From assembly GCA_910587235.1 (NCBI GenBank), contig CAJUKD010000008.1:1-64000 (forward strand): a DNA stretch of 64,000 nucleotides. The letters run 5' to 3'. Positions within the stretch are counted from its first letter, which is position 1, and every line of letters starts with the position of its first letter. Below the pieces are notes generated by a model that worked only from the letters and a program-made list of their open reading frames with translations, had not been told where the DNA came from and ran no database searches. A program made the translations under genes and the position numbers. Below, one piece after another: positions 38,220 through 47,501 of the stretch. Source of the stretch: an uncultured Muribaculaceae bacterium (GTDB lineage: Bacteria; Bacteroidota; Bacteroidia; Bacteroidales; Muribaculaceae).

Positions 38220-39481
38220 ATTCGCCACTGTCAATAATAATATCCCGCGAGTACCTCGAACGCGTAAAACGCAAAAGCTTCATCATCACCACCCTGCTGG
38301 TGCCTCTGCTGATGATTATCTGTATGGTGGCTCCCGCGCTTTTCATGCTTCTCGGCGACGACGAACAACGCAACATAGCCGTAATCGACGACACCGCACA
38401 GATCGCCCAACTACTCCGCGACACCGACGACATCCGCTTCACCACTCTCGACAACGGAAATCTTGACGCCGCACGTGCCGACGACGATTACGACGCCATA
38501 CTTGCCATCGGCGCACGCGCCATCGACAATCCGGAAGGAGCGATCACCCTTTATACCCGCGGAGCCGCGTCGATGAATACCGACACAGAAGTCACATCTC
38601 AGCTCAACCGCGCAATCGAGGACATACGCCTGCGCGCCTACAATATCGACAATATCCGCCAGATACTGAAAGAAGTGGAAGCCGATGTCACCCTTTCCAC
38701 CGTGCGCATCGACACTTCCGAAGACACCGAAACATCGTCAATACTCTCATATTTCCTCGGCCTGATAATGGATATGCTGCTGTACATGTTCATTCTGATC
38801 TACGGGCAGATAGTCATGAATTCCATAATCGAGGAAAAAAACAACCGCGTGCTTGAAATCGTCGTTTCATCAGTCAAGCCAATGATACTGATGATGGGCA
38901 AGATCATAGGCGTAGGGCTTGTGGCCATAACACAGATTCTTATATGGGCCGTGATAGCCGGCGCCGCCTCCGGATGGCTGCTGCCCTTCCTTTCAAGCTC
39001 CACCGACGTCAGCTCCGAGCCGGCCGTCGCAGCAGCCATACAGCAGCTAAGCGATACCGGATACGTCGCATCGCTCTTCGTCTACATGATACTCTTCTTC
39101 GTAGGCGGTTATTTCTTCTATTCATCCATATATGCCGCCATAGGCTCGGCTGTCGACAACATCCAGGATGCAGGTCAACTTTCGTCCGTAGCCACAATCC
39201 CTGTGGTAATAGGTATCATTGCCTCAATGTCCATTATCCAGAATCCCAACACCGCACTGGCATTCTGGCTGTCGGTAATACCGTTCACCTCACCCATGGC
39301 GATGATGTCGCGCCTGCCTTTCGGAGTTCCCGTATGGGAAACAATACTTTCCCTGACACTGCTCTACGCTTCATTCATATTCATGATATGGCTATGCGGA
39401 AAAATATACCGTGTCGGAATATTCATGTACGGCAAAAAACCGACTTTCGTCGAACTCATGCGCTGGGCACGATATAAATAA
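38216..39481 (+). CDS. ABC-2 type permease (NatB-like)
   Basis: 421 residues. One N-terminal transmembrane helix (about 20-42), a large extracytoplasmic domain (about 43-175), then five to six helices, the classic ABC2_membrane_3 layout. The motif MNSIIEEKNNRVLEIVVSSVKP marks the coupling helix of this family. Works with the ATPase encoded just upstream. Followed by a terminator at 39527-39563. Confidence 0.9.
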   Translation: MNSPLSIIISREYLERVKRKSFIITTLLVPLLMIICMVAPALFMLLGDDEQRNIAVIDDTAQIAQLLRDTDDIRFTTLDNGNLDAARADDDYDAILAIGARAIDNPEGAITLYTRGAASMNTDTEVTSQLNRAIEDIRLRAYNIDNIRQILKEVEADVTLSTVRIDTSEDTETSSILSYFLGLIMDMLLYMFILIYGQIVMNSIIEEKNNRVLEIVVSSVKPMILMMGKIIGVGLVAITQILIWAVIAGAASGWLLPFLSSSTDVSSEPAVAAAIQQLSDTGYVASLFVYMILFFVGGYFFYSSIYAAIGSAVDNIQDAGQLSSVATIPVVIGIIASMSIIQNPNTALAFWLSVIPFTSPMAMMSRLPFGVPVWETILSLTLLYASFIFMIWLCGKIYRVGIFMYGKKPTFVELMRWARYK

Positions 39482-39526
39482 ACATCAGATCTATCTCAAA
39501 CTCCATAAAAAAACATAAAACTAAAG

Positions 39527-39563
39527 CGCTCCGGAGGGAATTCACTCCCCCCCGGAGCGTTTA
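39527..39563 (+). terminator. Terminator of the ABC transporter operon
   Basis: CGCTCCGG / CCGGAGCG stem (39527-39534 with 39552-39559), extended inward by AGGG/CCCC pairs, followed by TTTATCG; a weak U-run. Confidence 0.7.
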
Positions 39564-39630
39564 TCGCTCAACCGCATTGTAAAATTTCTTAAATACACTT
39601 CACAACAGAGGCATATCAAGGATTTTTTAC

Positions 39631-39638
39631 TAACTTTG
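39631..39638 (+). promoter_or_regulatory. -7 box of rpoD promoter
   Basis: TAACTTTG, leader of about 30 nt before ATG 39676. The -33 position lacks a clear TTTG. Confidence 0.6.
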
Positions 39639-39675
39639 CAAACTTTATTCCAATAACGGTATAGAAAGAGAACAG

Positions 39676-40536
39676 ATGAGACAACTAAAAATCACCAAAT
39701 CGATCACGAACCGCGAAAGCGCGTCGCTTGACAAGTACCTCCAGGAAATCGGACGTGAAGAACTCATTTCGGTAGAGGAGGAAGTTGAACTGGCTCAGCG
39801 CATCCGGCAAGGTGACGAAGCAGCTCTCGAAAAACTCACACGTGCAAACCTACGCTTCGTTGTTTCCGTAGCAAAACAGTACCAAAATCAGGGACTGTCG
39901 CTGCCCGACCTTATCAACGAAGGCAATCTCGGCCTGATTAAAGCCGCACGGAAGTTCGACGAAACGAGAGGCTTCAAATTCATCTCTTACGCCGTGTGGT
40001 GGATAAGACAGTCAATCCTTCAGGCTCTGGCGGAACAATCGCGAATCGTCCGTCTGCCCCTGAACCAGGTCGGCTCTCTCAACAAAATAGGCAAAGCCCT
40101 GTCAAAATTCGAGCAGGAGAACGAACGTCGCCCGTCGCCCGAAGAACTCGCCGAATCCCTCGACGTGCCCGTCGAAAAAATCGCCGACACCCTGAAAGTG
40201 TCCGGACGCCACATTTCGGTCGACGCTCCTTTTGTCGAAGGCGAAGACAACAGCTTGCTCGACGTACTGACAAACGACGACTCCCCTATGGCCGACGCAT
40301 CCCTAAATCAGGAATCGCTGTCGAACGAAGTCGAGCGCGCCCTGCGGCAGCTCCACGAGAGAGAACGCGAGATACTGAAAATGTTCTTCGGCATAGGATG
40401 CCAGGAAATGACTCTTGAGGAAATAGGTGCGAAATTCGACCTTACACGCGAACGCGTACGCCAGATCAAAGAAAAAGCGATACGCCGCCTCAAAGGACAG
40501 AAAAGCCGCCTGCTGAAGAGCTATCTCGGCTCCTGA
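39676..40536 (+). CDS. rpoD: Primary RNA polymerase sigma factor (SigA/RpoD, short Bacteroidetes form)
   Basis: 286 residues with no region 1.1, as usual in this phylum. Region 1.2 [21 protein letters not shown]; regions 2.1-2.4 [36 protein letters not shown]...[20 protein letters not shown] (broken here for length, positions about 60-120); region 3 [14 protein letters not shown]; region 4 [27 protein letters not shown]. It reads the TTTG / TAnnTTTG promoters found in this window. Followed by its own terminator. Confidence 0.95.
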   Translation: MRQLKITKSITNRESASLDKYLQEIGREELISVEEEVELAQRIRQGDEAALEKLTRANLRFVVSVAKQYQNQGLSLPDLINEGNLGLIKAARKFDETRGFKFISYAVWWIRQSILQALAEQSRIVRLPLNQVGSLNKIGKALSKFEQENERRPSPEELAESLDVPVEKIADTLKVSGRHISVDAPFVEGEDNSLLDVLTNDDSPMADASLNQESLSNEVERALRQLHEREREILKMFFGIGCQEMTLEEIGAKFDLTRERVRQIKEKAIRRLKGQKSRLLKSYLGS

Positions 40537-40591
40537 CACACCACTACGGTCTGCTTCTAAAGCATTCTTTTTGACTAAAAACAATTGTTAC

Positions 40592-40640
40592 GGCGCGCCC
40601 GGGAGTGTTTTCTCCACAGGCGCGTCGCCTTTTTTGTTTT
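40592..40640 (+). terminator. Terminator of rpoD
   Basis: GC-rich stem GGCGCGC...GCGTCGCC (40592 to about 40629, with one bulge) followed by TTTTTTGTTTT. Confidence 0.8.
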
Positions 40641-40661
40641 ACCGTTTTTTTCGTAATTTTG
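40633..40661 (+). promoter_or_regulatory. Promoter of mutL, deciding its start
   Basis: TTTG (40633-40636) in the U-run of the rpoD terminator, 17-bp gap, TAATTTTG (40654-40661), then ATG 9 bp later at 40671. The box lies inside the longer open frame from 40605, so the true start is 40671. Confidence 0.7.
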
Positions 40662-40670
40662 CCCGTGACT

Positions 40671-42629
40671 ATGAACAGCGACGTCATAAAACTACTCCCC
40701 GACTCCGTGGCGAATCAGATTGCCGCCGGAGAAGTCATACAACGCCCGGCATCCGTCATCAAGGAACTGGTCGAAAACGCCATCGACGCAGGCGCCGACG
40801 AAATTACCATTATCCTCAAAGACGCCGGACGAACTCTGATACAGGTAATCGACAACGGATGCGGCATGTCGCCGGCCGACGCGCGAATGGCTTTCGAACG
40901 CCACGCCACAAGCAAGATATCACAGGCTTCGGATCTGTTCGGCCTGCATACCATGGGATTCCGCGGGGAAGCATTGCCGTCGATTGCCGCCGTAGCCCAG
41001 ATCGACATGCGCACAATGCGCCACGGCGATCCCGTAGGCACCCGCATCTGTCTGGCCGAATCAAAATTTGAAAGCCAGGAACCGGCCACTTGCACACCGG
41101 GCACGAACCTGATGGTAAAGAACATATTCTTCCACATGCCCGCACGACGCAAGTTCCTGAAAAAAGACACCGTAGAACTGAGCCACATAATGCGCGAGTT
41201 CGAACGCCAGGCACTTGTAAACACAAACGTCGCCTTCACGCTGATAAACAACGACGTCACTCTACACAAATTCCTTAAAGGCAGCTTCAAACAACGTATC
41301 ACCGATCTGTTCGGCAACGCCCTTGAAAGTCAGCTCGCATCGGTGGCTACGGAAACCTCGCTCGTCAAAATCAGCGGCTTCACAGGCATGCCGCGCTTCG
41401 CGCGCAAACGCGGCGCACACCAGTTCTTCTTTGTCAACGGCCGCAACATGCGCCATCCATTCTTCCACAAATCGCTGACAAGCTGCTACGAACAACTTAT
41501 ATCGGCCGACTCGCAACCCTGCTATTTCATAAACTTCGAAGTCGATCCATCGACAATCGACGTAAACATACACCCGCAGAAGAACGAAATCAAATTCGAA
41601 CACGAGCTGGCCATACGCCAGATTCTCATGGCGGCCGTAAAAGAAACCCTCGGCCGCGTGCATGCCGCAGGCGCCATAGACTTCGACGTCGACGATGCCC
41701 CCGACATCCCCATCTTCGATCCGTCGGCAGCCGTTGCCGACACACCCGGAGTGGAATTCGATCCGGGCTATAACCCCTTCGACGAATCTCCGGCCGACAC
41801 GCCCGTATCAATACCACCGGCAATGCCTGTCAGACGTCCGTCAGGCTCAAACTCCGGCACAGCCGGACTGCGACCGTCGGCCTCACAGTCACGCGCTCCG
41901 ATGCAGGATTGGGAAAAACTATATGAAAATTTCAGCCGCGAACGCGACAACTCCATTGCCGGCGCACGAAGCTCGTCGATGAACGACAACAGCGACATCA
42001 CCCCGCCCGAAGACCTTTTCGGCGACATCACCGAAAACACAGCGACCGCCGCACGCAACATCCCGACATGCCTGCAGTTGCGCTCGCGTTACATCGTCAC
42101 CCCGTCCCACGGAGGACTGATGCTTATCGACCAGCACCGCGCACATATCCGCATACTGTTTGACCGTTATTCAGCATCATTGGCACTTGGCAACGGGCTA
42201 CCGTCGCAAAAACTCATATTCCCGGAAAGCATCACCCTGTCGCCGTCCGAGAATGCCGTCCTTAGCGCCATCGCCGACAGCTTGCCGCAACTTGGTTTCG
42301 ACATATCTTTCCTCGGCGACAACACATGGGCCATAAACGGCGCACCTTCACTTCCGGCCACAGGAAATCCTGCCGACACATTGCGCAGTATAATCGAGGA
42401 AGCGGCCGAGAGCGGAACAAGCTCTGCCGCAGACATCACAGCCCCTCTCGCAAAAGGCATGGCACATGCAACTGCCATCCGTGCAGGCGACGTTCTCAGC
42501 TCCGAAGAGATGGACAGCATCGTAGCCGACCTTTTCCGCTGCACATCACCGGCAATAGACCCCGACGGACTGAAAACGCTCAACATAATATCCACAGAGG
42601 AAATAGCCGCCCTTTTCACAGTCAAATGA
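40671..42629 (+). CDS. mutL: DNA mismatch repair protein MutL
   Basis: 652 residues from ATG 40671 (MNSDVIKLLPDSVANQIAAGE), the family start. GHKL ATPase motifs: ELVENAIDAGAD, DNGCGMSP, GFRGEALPSI. Linker about 340-470. The C-terminal dimerisation domain has DQHRAHIRILFD where endonuclease-type MutL has DQHAxxE; the metal-binding Glu is replaced by Ile, so the protein probably lacks nicking activity. It links MutS to downstream repair steps. Its stop overlaps the start of the next gene (ATGA). Confidence 0.95.
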   Translation: MNSDVIKLLPDSVANQIAAGEVIQRPASVIKELVENAIDAGADEITIILKDAGRTLIQVIDNGCGMSPADARMAFERHATSKISQASDLFGLHTMGFRGEALPSIAAVAQIDMRTMRHGDPVGTRICLAESKFESQEPATCTPGTNLMVKNIFFHMPARRKFLKKDTVELSHIMREFERQALVNTNVAFTLINNDVTLHKFLKGSFKQRITDLFGNALESQLASVATETSLVKISGFTGMPRFARKRGAHQFFFVNGRNMRHPFFHKSLTSCYEQLISADSQPCYFINFEVDPSTIDVNIHPQKNEIKFEHELAIRQILMAAVKETLGRVHAAGAIDFDVDDAPDIPIFDPSAAVADTPGVEFDPGYNPFDESPADTPVSIPPAMPVRRPSGSNSGTAGLRPSASQSRAPMQDWEKLYENFSRERDNSIAGARSSSMNDNSDITPPEDLFGDITENTATAARNIPTCLQLRSRYIVTPSHGGLMLIDQHRAHIRILFDRYSASLALGNGLPSQKLIFPESITLSPSENAVLSAIADSLPQLGFDISFLGDNTWAINGAPSLPATGNPADTLRSIIEEAAESGTSSAADITAPLAKGMAHATAIRAGDVLSSEEMDSIVADLFRCTSPAIDPDGLKTLNIISTEEIAALFTVK

Positions 42630-44221
42630 CAAACCGACACATATCTCTCAGCTTTCTAAGGTTTTCGGCACTTGGCTCAATACTACTAGTCGCCGCAGCA
42701 TTGTCCTATGCCGGTGCTGAATCGCGGATAAAAAGCGACGACGTAGACCGCATACTGTCCGAACTCGACAAGACACTAAGCGGACGTGAAGATTTCATCA
42801 GCGGACGGCAGGACCGCATCGACAGCCTGAGCCTCAGCCTCTCACAATCCAAGGACTCCCTCAACGCCCTTATGCGGCTGGCTGATGAGAATACTGCATT
42901 CAACAACGACTCAGCCCTGCACTACCTCAAACGCGGAATAGACGCCGCCGGCCAATCGCCCGAAGCTCTGCCCTTCCGCTGGAAATACGCGTCGCTACTT
43001 CCTCTCGCAGGCATGGTCGACGAAGCTATCAAGACTTTCAACGCCATAGAACCCGATTCGGTTCCCGCATCAATGCTCGCATCATACTACGACGCCGGAC
43101 GGCAGATGCACAGCTACATAGCTTCGTTCTACTCCCCATACCCCGGGCTGGCCGACAATCATCAGCAGAAAGCGCTCGAATACCAGCTGAAACTTCTCGA
43201 CGTGCTCCCCGACGGAAGCGTTGATCGAAATTTCAATCTTGGAGAATATTATTTTCTGACAAACCGCGAGAAAATGGCCAAGGCCCTGCTCGACGATATA
43301 ATAGAGAACGAGAATCCCGACAGCAACCTGCGGGCGCGAGCCGCACACCACCTGTCGTCGCTGGCTCGCGACGAAGGCGACGACAACGCATACATATACT
43401 ACCTCGCCATATCCGCTATCGCCGACCTTAAAGCAGCCACCCGCGAGGTTGCCTCGCTACAGGAACTCGGCGAAAGGATATATGCCTCCGGCGATATACC
43501 GCGCTCGCACCATTACCTTTCAACAGCCCTTGCCAATGCCGTGGAATGCGGTGCCGCACTGAGAATGGTCCAGACAGCCCGCGCACTCCCTATAATAGAA
43601 CGCGCCCACAGCAACTTCATCGACAGATGGCGGAAAACCGTATATTTCGTCATTGCAGTAATGGCTTTACTTATGGCGATACTGGTAGTTGTCCTGTTCA
43701 TTCTTCGCCACGAAATGGCGAAAATGCGACTGCTGCAGAACAGCCTGCGAAGCGCCAACAAAGTCAAAGAGGTTTACATCAGCCAATTTCTGCAACTATG
43801 TTCCATCTATATGGACAAACTCAACCAGTTCTGCAAAATCGCGAACCGCAAGATTGCCGCCGGACAGGTCGACGAACTTTACCGCATGACGCGCTCCGGA
43901 AAATTCGTAGAAGAACAGAGCCGCGAATTTTACGAAGTGTTTGACAATGCCTTTCTGCATATATATCCTGATTTCGTGGCAGATGTCAACAGCCTCCTGC
44001 TTCCCGACCAGCAAATAGTGCTGCGCGATGGAGAATTGCTGAACACCGATCTGCGAATACTCGCTTTCATGCGCCTCGGAATAGAAGAAAGCGCACGAAT
44101 AGCCCAGGTGCTCAACTACTCGCTCAACACCATATACGCATATCGTAACCGACTGAAAGCACGGGCGGTAAATCGCAATACATTTGAGGCCGAAATTATG
44201 AAAATAGGTTCGGCTTCATAA
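42626..44221 (+). CDS. DUF6377 membrane-anchored regulator, copy 1
   Basis: 531 residues from ATG 42626, which overlaps the mutL stop; the longer open frame upstream is a mutL shadow. Signal peptide or signal anchor about 1-30, helical TPR-like extracytoplasmic part (about 30-315), transmembrane helix about 320-345 (VYFVIAVMALLMAILVVVLFIL), cytoplasmic coiled segment and a C-terminal LuxR-like helix-turn-helix (IAQVLNYSLNTIYAYRNRLKARA). The cytoplasmic part is closely similar to the protein at 48536-50125. The architecture suggests an envelope sensor that binds DNA while anchored in the membrane; this is inferred. Confidence 0.82.
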   Translation: MTNRHISLSFLRFSALGSILLVAAALSYAGAESRIKSDDVDRILSELDKTLSGREDFISGRQDRIDSLSLSLSQSKDSLNALMRLADENTAFNNDSALHYLKRGIDAAGQSPEALPFRWKYASLLPLAGMVDEAIKTFNAIEPDSVPASMLASYYDAGRQMHSYIASFYSPYPGLADNHQQKALEYQLKLLDVLPDGSVDRNFNLGEYYFLTNREKMAKALLDDIIENENPDSNLRARAAHHLSSLARDEGDDNAYIYYLAISAIADLKAATREVASLQELGERIYASGDIPRSHHYLSTALANAVECGAALRMVQTARALPIIERAHSNFIDRWRKTVYFVIAVMALLMAILVVVLFILRHEMAKMRLLQNSLRSANKVKEVYISQFLQLCSIYMDKLNQFCKIANRKIAAGQVDELYRMTRSGKFVEEQSREFYEVFDNAFLHIYPDFVADVNSLLLPDQQIVLRDGELLNTDLRILAFMRLGIEESARIAQVLNYSLNTIYAYRNRLKARAVNRNTFEAEIMKIGSAS

Positions 44222-44365
44222 TATCGTTTTTTATATCACACGCGATCACACCTACAGATATATCATTGAAATACAGAATACTACACACATAAACACTGTA
44301 TAATATTTTATATAACACTGATACACGCGCGCAAAAGAGCAAAACTGTCTGTAATTTTGCACAGT

Positions 44366-44600
44366 GATTCATAAGACAACAGTCAGAATTCAGTTTTAGG
44401 GTTAGTATAGATTGTTTACAATCAAAAAAATTCATTTTTCATCGCCGATACTCTCTCCGGCCTCAGGTCCGGCGTAGCAGACGTCGGCATCAGCCGAAAA
44501 ATGCGAAAAGAAAAATGTGTTTTATGTTAGTTATGTAATTGTTTTAAATCATTAAAACGCAACAGGACGTCCTCGTGAGAAGATGTCCTGCTTTGTTTTG
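44366..44600 (+). ncRNA. Candidate structured small RNA or orphan leader
   Basis: Bounded by a -7 box TAATTTTG (44352-44359) and a terminator (44563-44600). In between, CATTTTTC (44433-44440) pairs perfectly with GAAAAATG (44496-44503), and inside it GCCGA (44444-44448) pairs with TCGGC (44484-44488) around a CCGG-containing hairpin. Because a fresh promoter for the SLC13 gene lies after the terminator, the RNA would be separate from that mRNA. No Rfam family is recognised by eye; evidence is structural only. Confidence 0.4.
44563..44600 (+). terminator. Terminator upstream of the SLC13 gene
   Basis: CAGGACGTC (44563-44571) pairs with GATGTCCTG (44582-44590), one G-U pair, followed by CTTTGTTTTG. 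Confidence 0.75.
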
Positions 44601-44630
44601 TTAGCTTTTCGATTCAAATCGCTAACTTTG
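44597..44630 (+). promoter_or_regulatory. Promoter of the SLC13/BASS transporter genes
   Basis: TTTG (44597-44600) within the U-run of the preceding terminator, 22-bp gap, TAACTTTG (44623-44630), leader of about 20 nt before ATG 44656. Confidence 0.7.
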
Positions 44631-44655
44631 CATAAACTTTACCGTAAAACAAAAC

Positions 44656-46503
44656 ATGATTATCACCCTTGCCACCCTTCTTATAGCCGCCATCTTTTTT
44701 GTATGGGGAAAAATACGGGCCGACATAGTGGCCTTGTGCGCACTCCTTGTCCTCGCTGTCAGCGGTGTGATAACGACACAGGAAGCCTTGTCCGGCTTCG
44801 CCAATCCCATAGTCGTGATGATGGTAGGTCTGTTCATTGTCGGCGGAGCCATATTCAACACCGGCCTTGCAAAGATGATAGGTGCACGGCTTCTGAAACT
44901 CGGGGGAAACAGCGAAACTCGCCTCTTCCTGCTCGTCATGTCCGGCACAGCACTCATAGGCGCATTCGTAAGCAACACCGGCACCGTCGCTCTGATGTTG
45001 CCCATAGTGGTCAGCATGGCCTCAGCCAGCGGAAGCTCTGTCAGCCGCCTGCTGATGCCGTTGGCTTTCGCAAGCTCCATGGGCGGCATGATGACCCTGA
45101 TAGGCACCCCGCCCAACCTCGTTATCGCAGAAGTATGGGAAGAAGCAGGACATGAGCCGCTATCATTCTTCACCTTTCTTCCTGGAGGTATTATATGCGT
45201 AGTGGCCGGCACACTTCTGCTGATCCCTCTGAGCAAGATATTCCTGTCGCGTCGCGATAAAAAATCACAGGACACGGCCAACGGGGGAAACAAATCGCTC
45301 GCCCGTCTTGTCGACGAATACGGGCTACATACAAGCCTTTACCGCCTCAGCGTGCCACCTACATCCGCTGCCTGCGGACGCACAATCGCTGAACTGAACC
45401 TGCGCCGGGATTTCAGAGTCGAAGTACTCGAACTGCGCCGTGGCGAAAACAGTCCGCGCATCATAAAGAAAGTGACACAGCATGCGGCAGGACCCGATGC
45501 GGTGATCGAATCAGGCGACGCGCTCTACGTCCGCGGCGAAGATGCCGACATACGCCGCATGGCTGAGATGCTCGATTTTTCCGTTTCCGACGGCAATGAC
45601 AACAAAAACACAGGCAAAGGGCTCGAATTCTACGACATAGGAATCGCCGAAATCGTGCTTATGCCGCACTCGCGCCTGATAAACCGCAGCATAGCCGACA
45701 GCGGATTCCGCAACCGATTCGGTGTAAGCGTCATAGCCGTACGCCGAAACGAAAATTATATCACCGCGGATCTATCCTCTCTGACAGTCAGAGCCGGCGA
45801 CGTGCTTCTCATTCAAGGCTCATGGGAAGCGATAGGCAATCTGAGCAACGAAAACTCCGACTGGGTGGTACTCGGACAACCCATGGCCGAAGCATCAAAA
45901 GTCACCCTCGACTACAAAGCTCCTGTTGCGGCAGCCATAATGGCAGTCATGGTGGCTATGCTTGTAATCGACACTATACCCGCCGTAATCACCGTACTCG
46001 GCGCAGCCGTACTCACCATACTGTGCGGCTGCTTCCGCAATGTCGAGGACGCCTACCGCAAAATAAACTGGGAAAGCATTGTCCTTATAGCCGCCATGAT
46101 GCCGATGTCATTCGCTCTGGAGAAGACAGGCATATCGGCCATGGTGTCGGACTCCCTCGTAGCCACACTCGGTTCGTTAGGCCCCATGGCTCTTATGGCA
46201 GGAATCTATTTCACCACATCAGTCATGACATTGTTCATCAGCAATACCGCGACAGCAGTACTGCTCGCCCCTATCGCGTTGGAGAGCGCCGTGATGTTCG
46301 ACGTAAACCCTCTGCCATTCCTTTTTGCTGTCACATTCGGCGCAAGCCTGTGCTTCGCTTCGCCGTTCTCGACCCCGCCTAACGCCCTCGTCATGCCCGC
46401 CGGACAATACAAATTCTCCGACTACATAAAAGTAGGAGCACCCATGCAGATAATCATGGGCCTGATAATGATCTTAACACTCCCACTGCTTTTCCCGTTC
46501 TAA
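44656..46503 (+). CDS. SLC13-family permease with two TrkA-C domains
   Basis: 615 residues. N-terminal transmembrane block (about 1-190) with FVSNTGTVALMLPIV and MTLIGTPPNLVIAE, two cytoplasmic RCK_C/TrkA_C domains (about 215-410; e.g. TIAELNLRRDFRVEVLELRRG, SIADSGFRNRFGVSVIAVRR), and a second transmembrane block with FISNTATAVLLAPIALES. It is a sodium-coupled anion transporter; members carry sulfate, phosphate or dicarboxylates, and the substrate is not determinable. The BASS-type transporter starts 1 bp after its stop. Confidence 0.88.
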   Translation: MIITLATLLIAAIFFVWGKIRADIVALCALLVLAVSGVITTQEALSGFANPIVVMMVGLFIVGGAIFNTGLAKMIGARLLKLGGNSETRLFLLVMSGTALIGAFVSNTGTVALMLPIVVSMASASGSSVSRLLMPLAFASSMGGMMTLIGTPPNLVIAEVWEEAGHEPLSFFTFLPGGIICVVAGTLLLIPLSKIFLSRRDKKSQDTANGGNKSLARLVDEYGLHTSLYRLSVPPTSAACGRTIAELNLRRDFRVEVLELRRGENSPRIIKKVTQHAAGPDAVIESGDALYVRGEDADIRRMAEMLDFSVSDGNDNKNTGKGLEFYDIGIAEIVLMPHSRLINRSIADSGFRNRFGVSVIAVRRNENYITADLSSLTVRAGDVLLIQGSWEAIGNLSNENSDWVVLGQPMAEASKVTLDYKAPVAAAIMAVMVAMLVIDTIPAVITVLGAAVLTILCGCFRNVEDAYRKINWESIVLIAAMMPMSFALEKTGISAMVSDSLVATLGSLGPMALMAGIYFTTSVMTLFISNTATAVLLAPIALESAVMFDVNPLPFLFAVTFGASLCFASPFSTPPNALVMPAGQYKFSDYIKVGAPMQIIMGLIMILTLPLLFPF

Positions 46504-46504
46504 G

Positions 46505-47443
46505 ATGACCCTTTCCTCGCTCCAGCAGAAGATAAAACCATGGATGCTGCTTATAGCCATGGCTTGCGGCATCTTCTTCCACAACTTCATCTCGATGATA
46601 GAGTGGATTATACCTTATCTTATCCTGACGATGCTGACAATCACATTCTGCCGCATCAGCCCACGCGAGTTCCGTCCGGGTCCGATGGCATGGAGGCTGA
46701 TGGCCATACAGGCCGGAGGATGCCTTGTCCTATACTATGCTCTTCGCCCTCTGGCCGGCGAGGACGTCGCCCAGGCCGCGTTCATCTGTGTCCTGTGTCC
46801 GACCGCCACAGCCGCGCCTGTAGTGACAGGAATGCTTGGTGGAAACGTAGCGCGGCTGACATCGTTCTCAGTCATCAGCAACCTCGGCGCAGCCATCCTC
46901 GCGCCTCTTTTCTTCTCAATGACAGGCGGCCACACAAACGCCGGTATTTCATTTGCCGGCACATCTCTGGCCATTGGCTCGCGTGTGGCTCCCCTGATTC
47001 TTCTCCCGCTTGGAATTGCATTTACTTTCTATTTCGCAGCACCGAAGCTGCATAAAGCAATAGGCAAAATGCAGCCGCTGTCATTCTACCTGTGGTCGAT
47101 ATCCCTTATCGTAGCCGTAGGCCGCTCCGTAAGCTTCGCAATAGCCGAACCGGCCGACAAGATCCCGGAAATGGCACTTATAGCAGCGACGGCAGGAGTG
47201 GTATGCCTCGCCCAGTTTGCGATCGGACGGCATATCGGCGCTCGCTTCGGGGACAAAATATCAGGATCGCAAGGGCTTGGGCAAAAAAACACGATTCTGG
47301 CAATCTGGCTTGCTCTCACATATCTCAACCCGATATCATCCATCGGACCGGCGGCATACGTCGCATGGCAGAATATAATCAATTCCGCACAGATATTTCG
47401 ACATAGCCGTCAATCGGCGGAAGGCTCGTCTGCAAAGCCTTGA
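46505..47443 (+). CDS. BASS-family (bile acid:sodium symporter-like) transporter
   Basis: 312 residues, about nine to ten hydrophobic helices. Segments CVLCPTATAAPVVTGMLGGNVARLT and GQKNTILAIWLALTYLNP fit the BASS fold with its crossover region. In bacteria such proteins carry organic anions such as pantoate or keto acids; 'bile acid' is only the family name. It is translationally close to the SLC13 gene (2 bp), suggesting both handle related anions. Confidence 0.8.
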   Translation: MTLSSLQQKIKPWMLLIAMACGIFFHNFISMIEWIIPYLILTMLTITFCRISPREFRPGPMAWRLMAIQAGGCLVLYYALRPLAGEDVAQAAFICVLCPTATAAPVVTGMLGGNVARLTSFSVISNLGAAILAPLFFSMTGGHTNAGISFAGTSLAIGSRVAPLILLPLGIAFTFYFAAPKLHKAIGKMQPLSFYLWSISLIVAVGRSVSFAIAEPADKIPEMALIAATAGVVCLAQFAIGRHIGARFGDKISGSQGLGQKNTILAIWLALTYLNPISSIGPAAYVAWQNIINSAQIFRHSRQSAEGSSAKP

Positions 47444-47501
47444 AAAGGGAACAAAGCCGAGTCCACAGATGTTAATATAAAACAGAAAAAAACATTAAGT
47501 G

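Larger units (their letters stand above)
44222..44655 (+). other. Gene-free region with structured-RNA features before the SLC13 gene
   Basis: 434 bp without a gene, AT-rich up to about 44440. It contains a TAATTTTG box (44352-44359), an inverted repeat GATTGT-TT-ACAATC (44410-44423), a nested stem structure (44433-44503), a terminator-like hairpin (44563-44600) and then the SLC13 promoter (44597-44630). Confidence 0.75.

Noticed and set aside
42326..42625. Extension of DUF6377 copy 1
   Set aside because: Lies inside mutL in another frame; the ATG at 42626 overlaps the mutL stop and is followed by a hydrophobic signal segment.
44433..44600. Known riboswitch (cobalamin, TPP, SAM) before the SLC13 gene
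   Set aside because: None of the conserved cores of these classes is visible, and a separate promoter follows the terminator.
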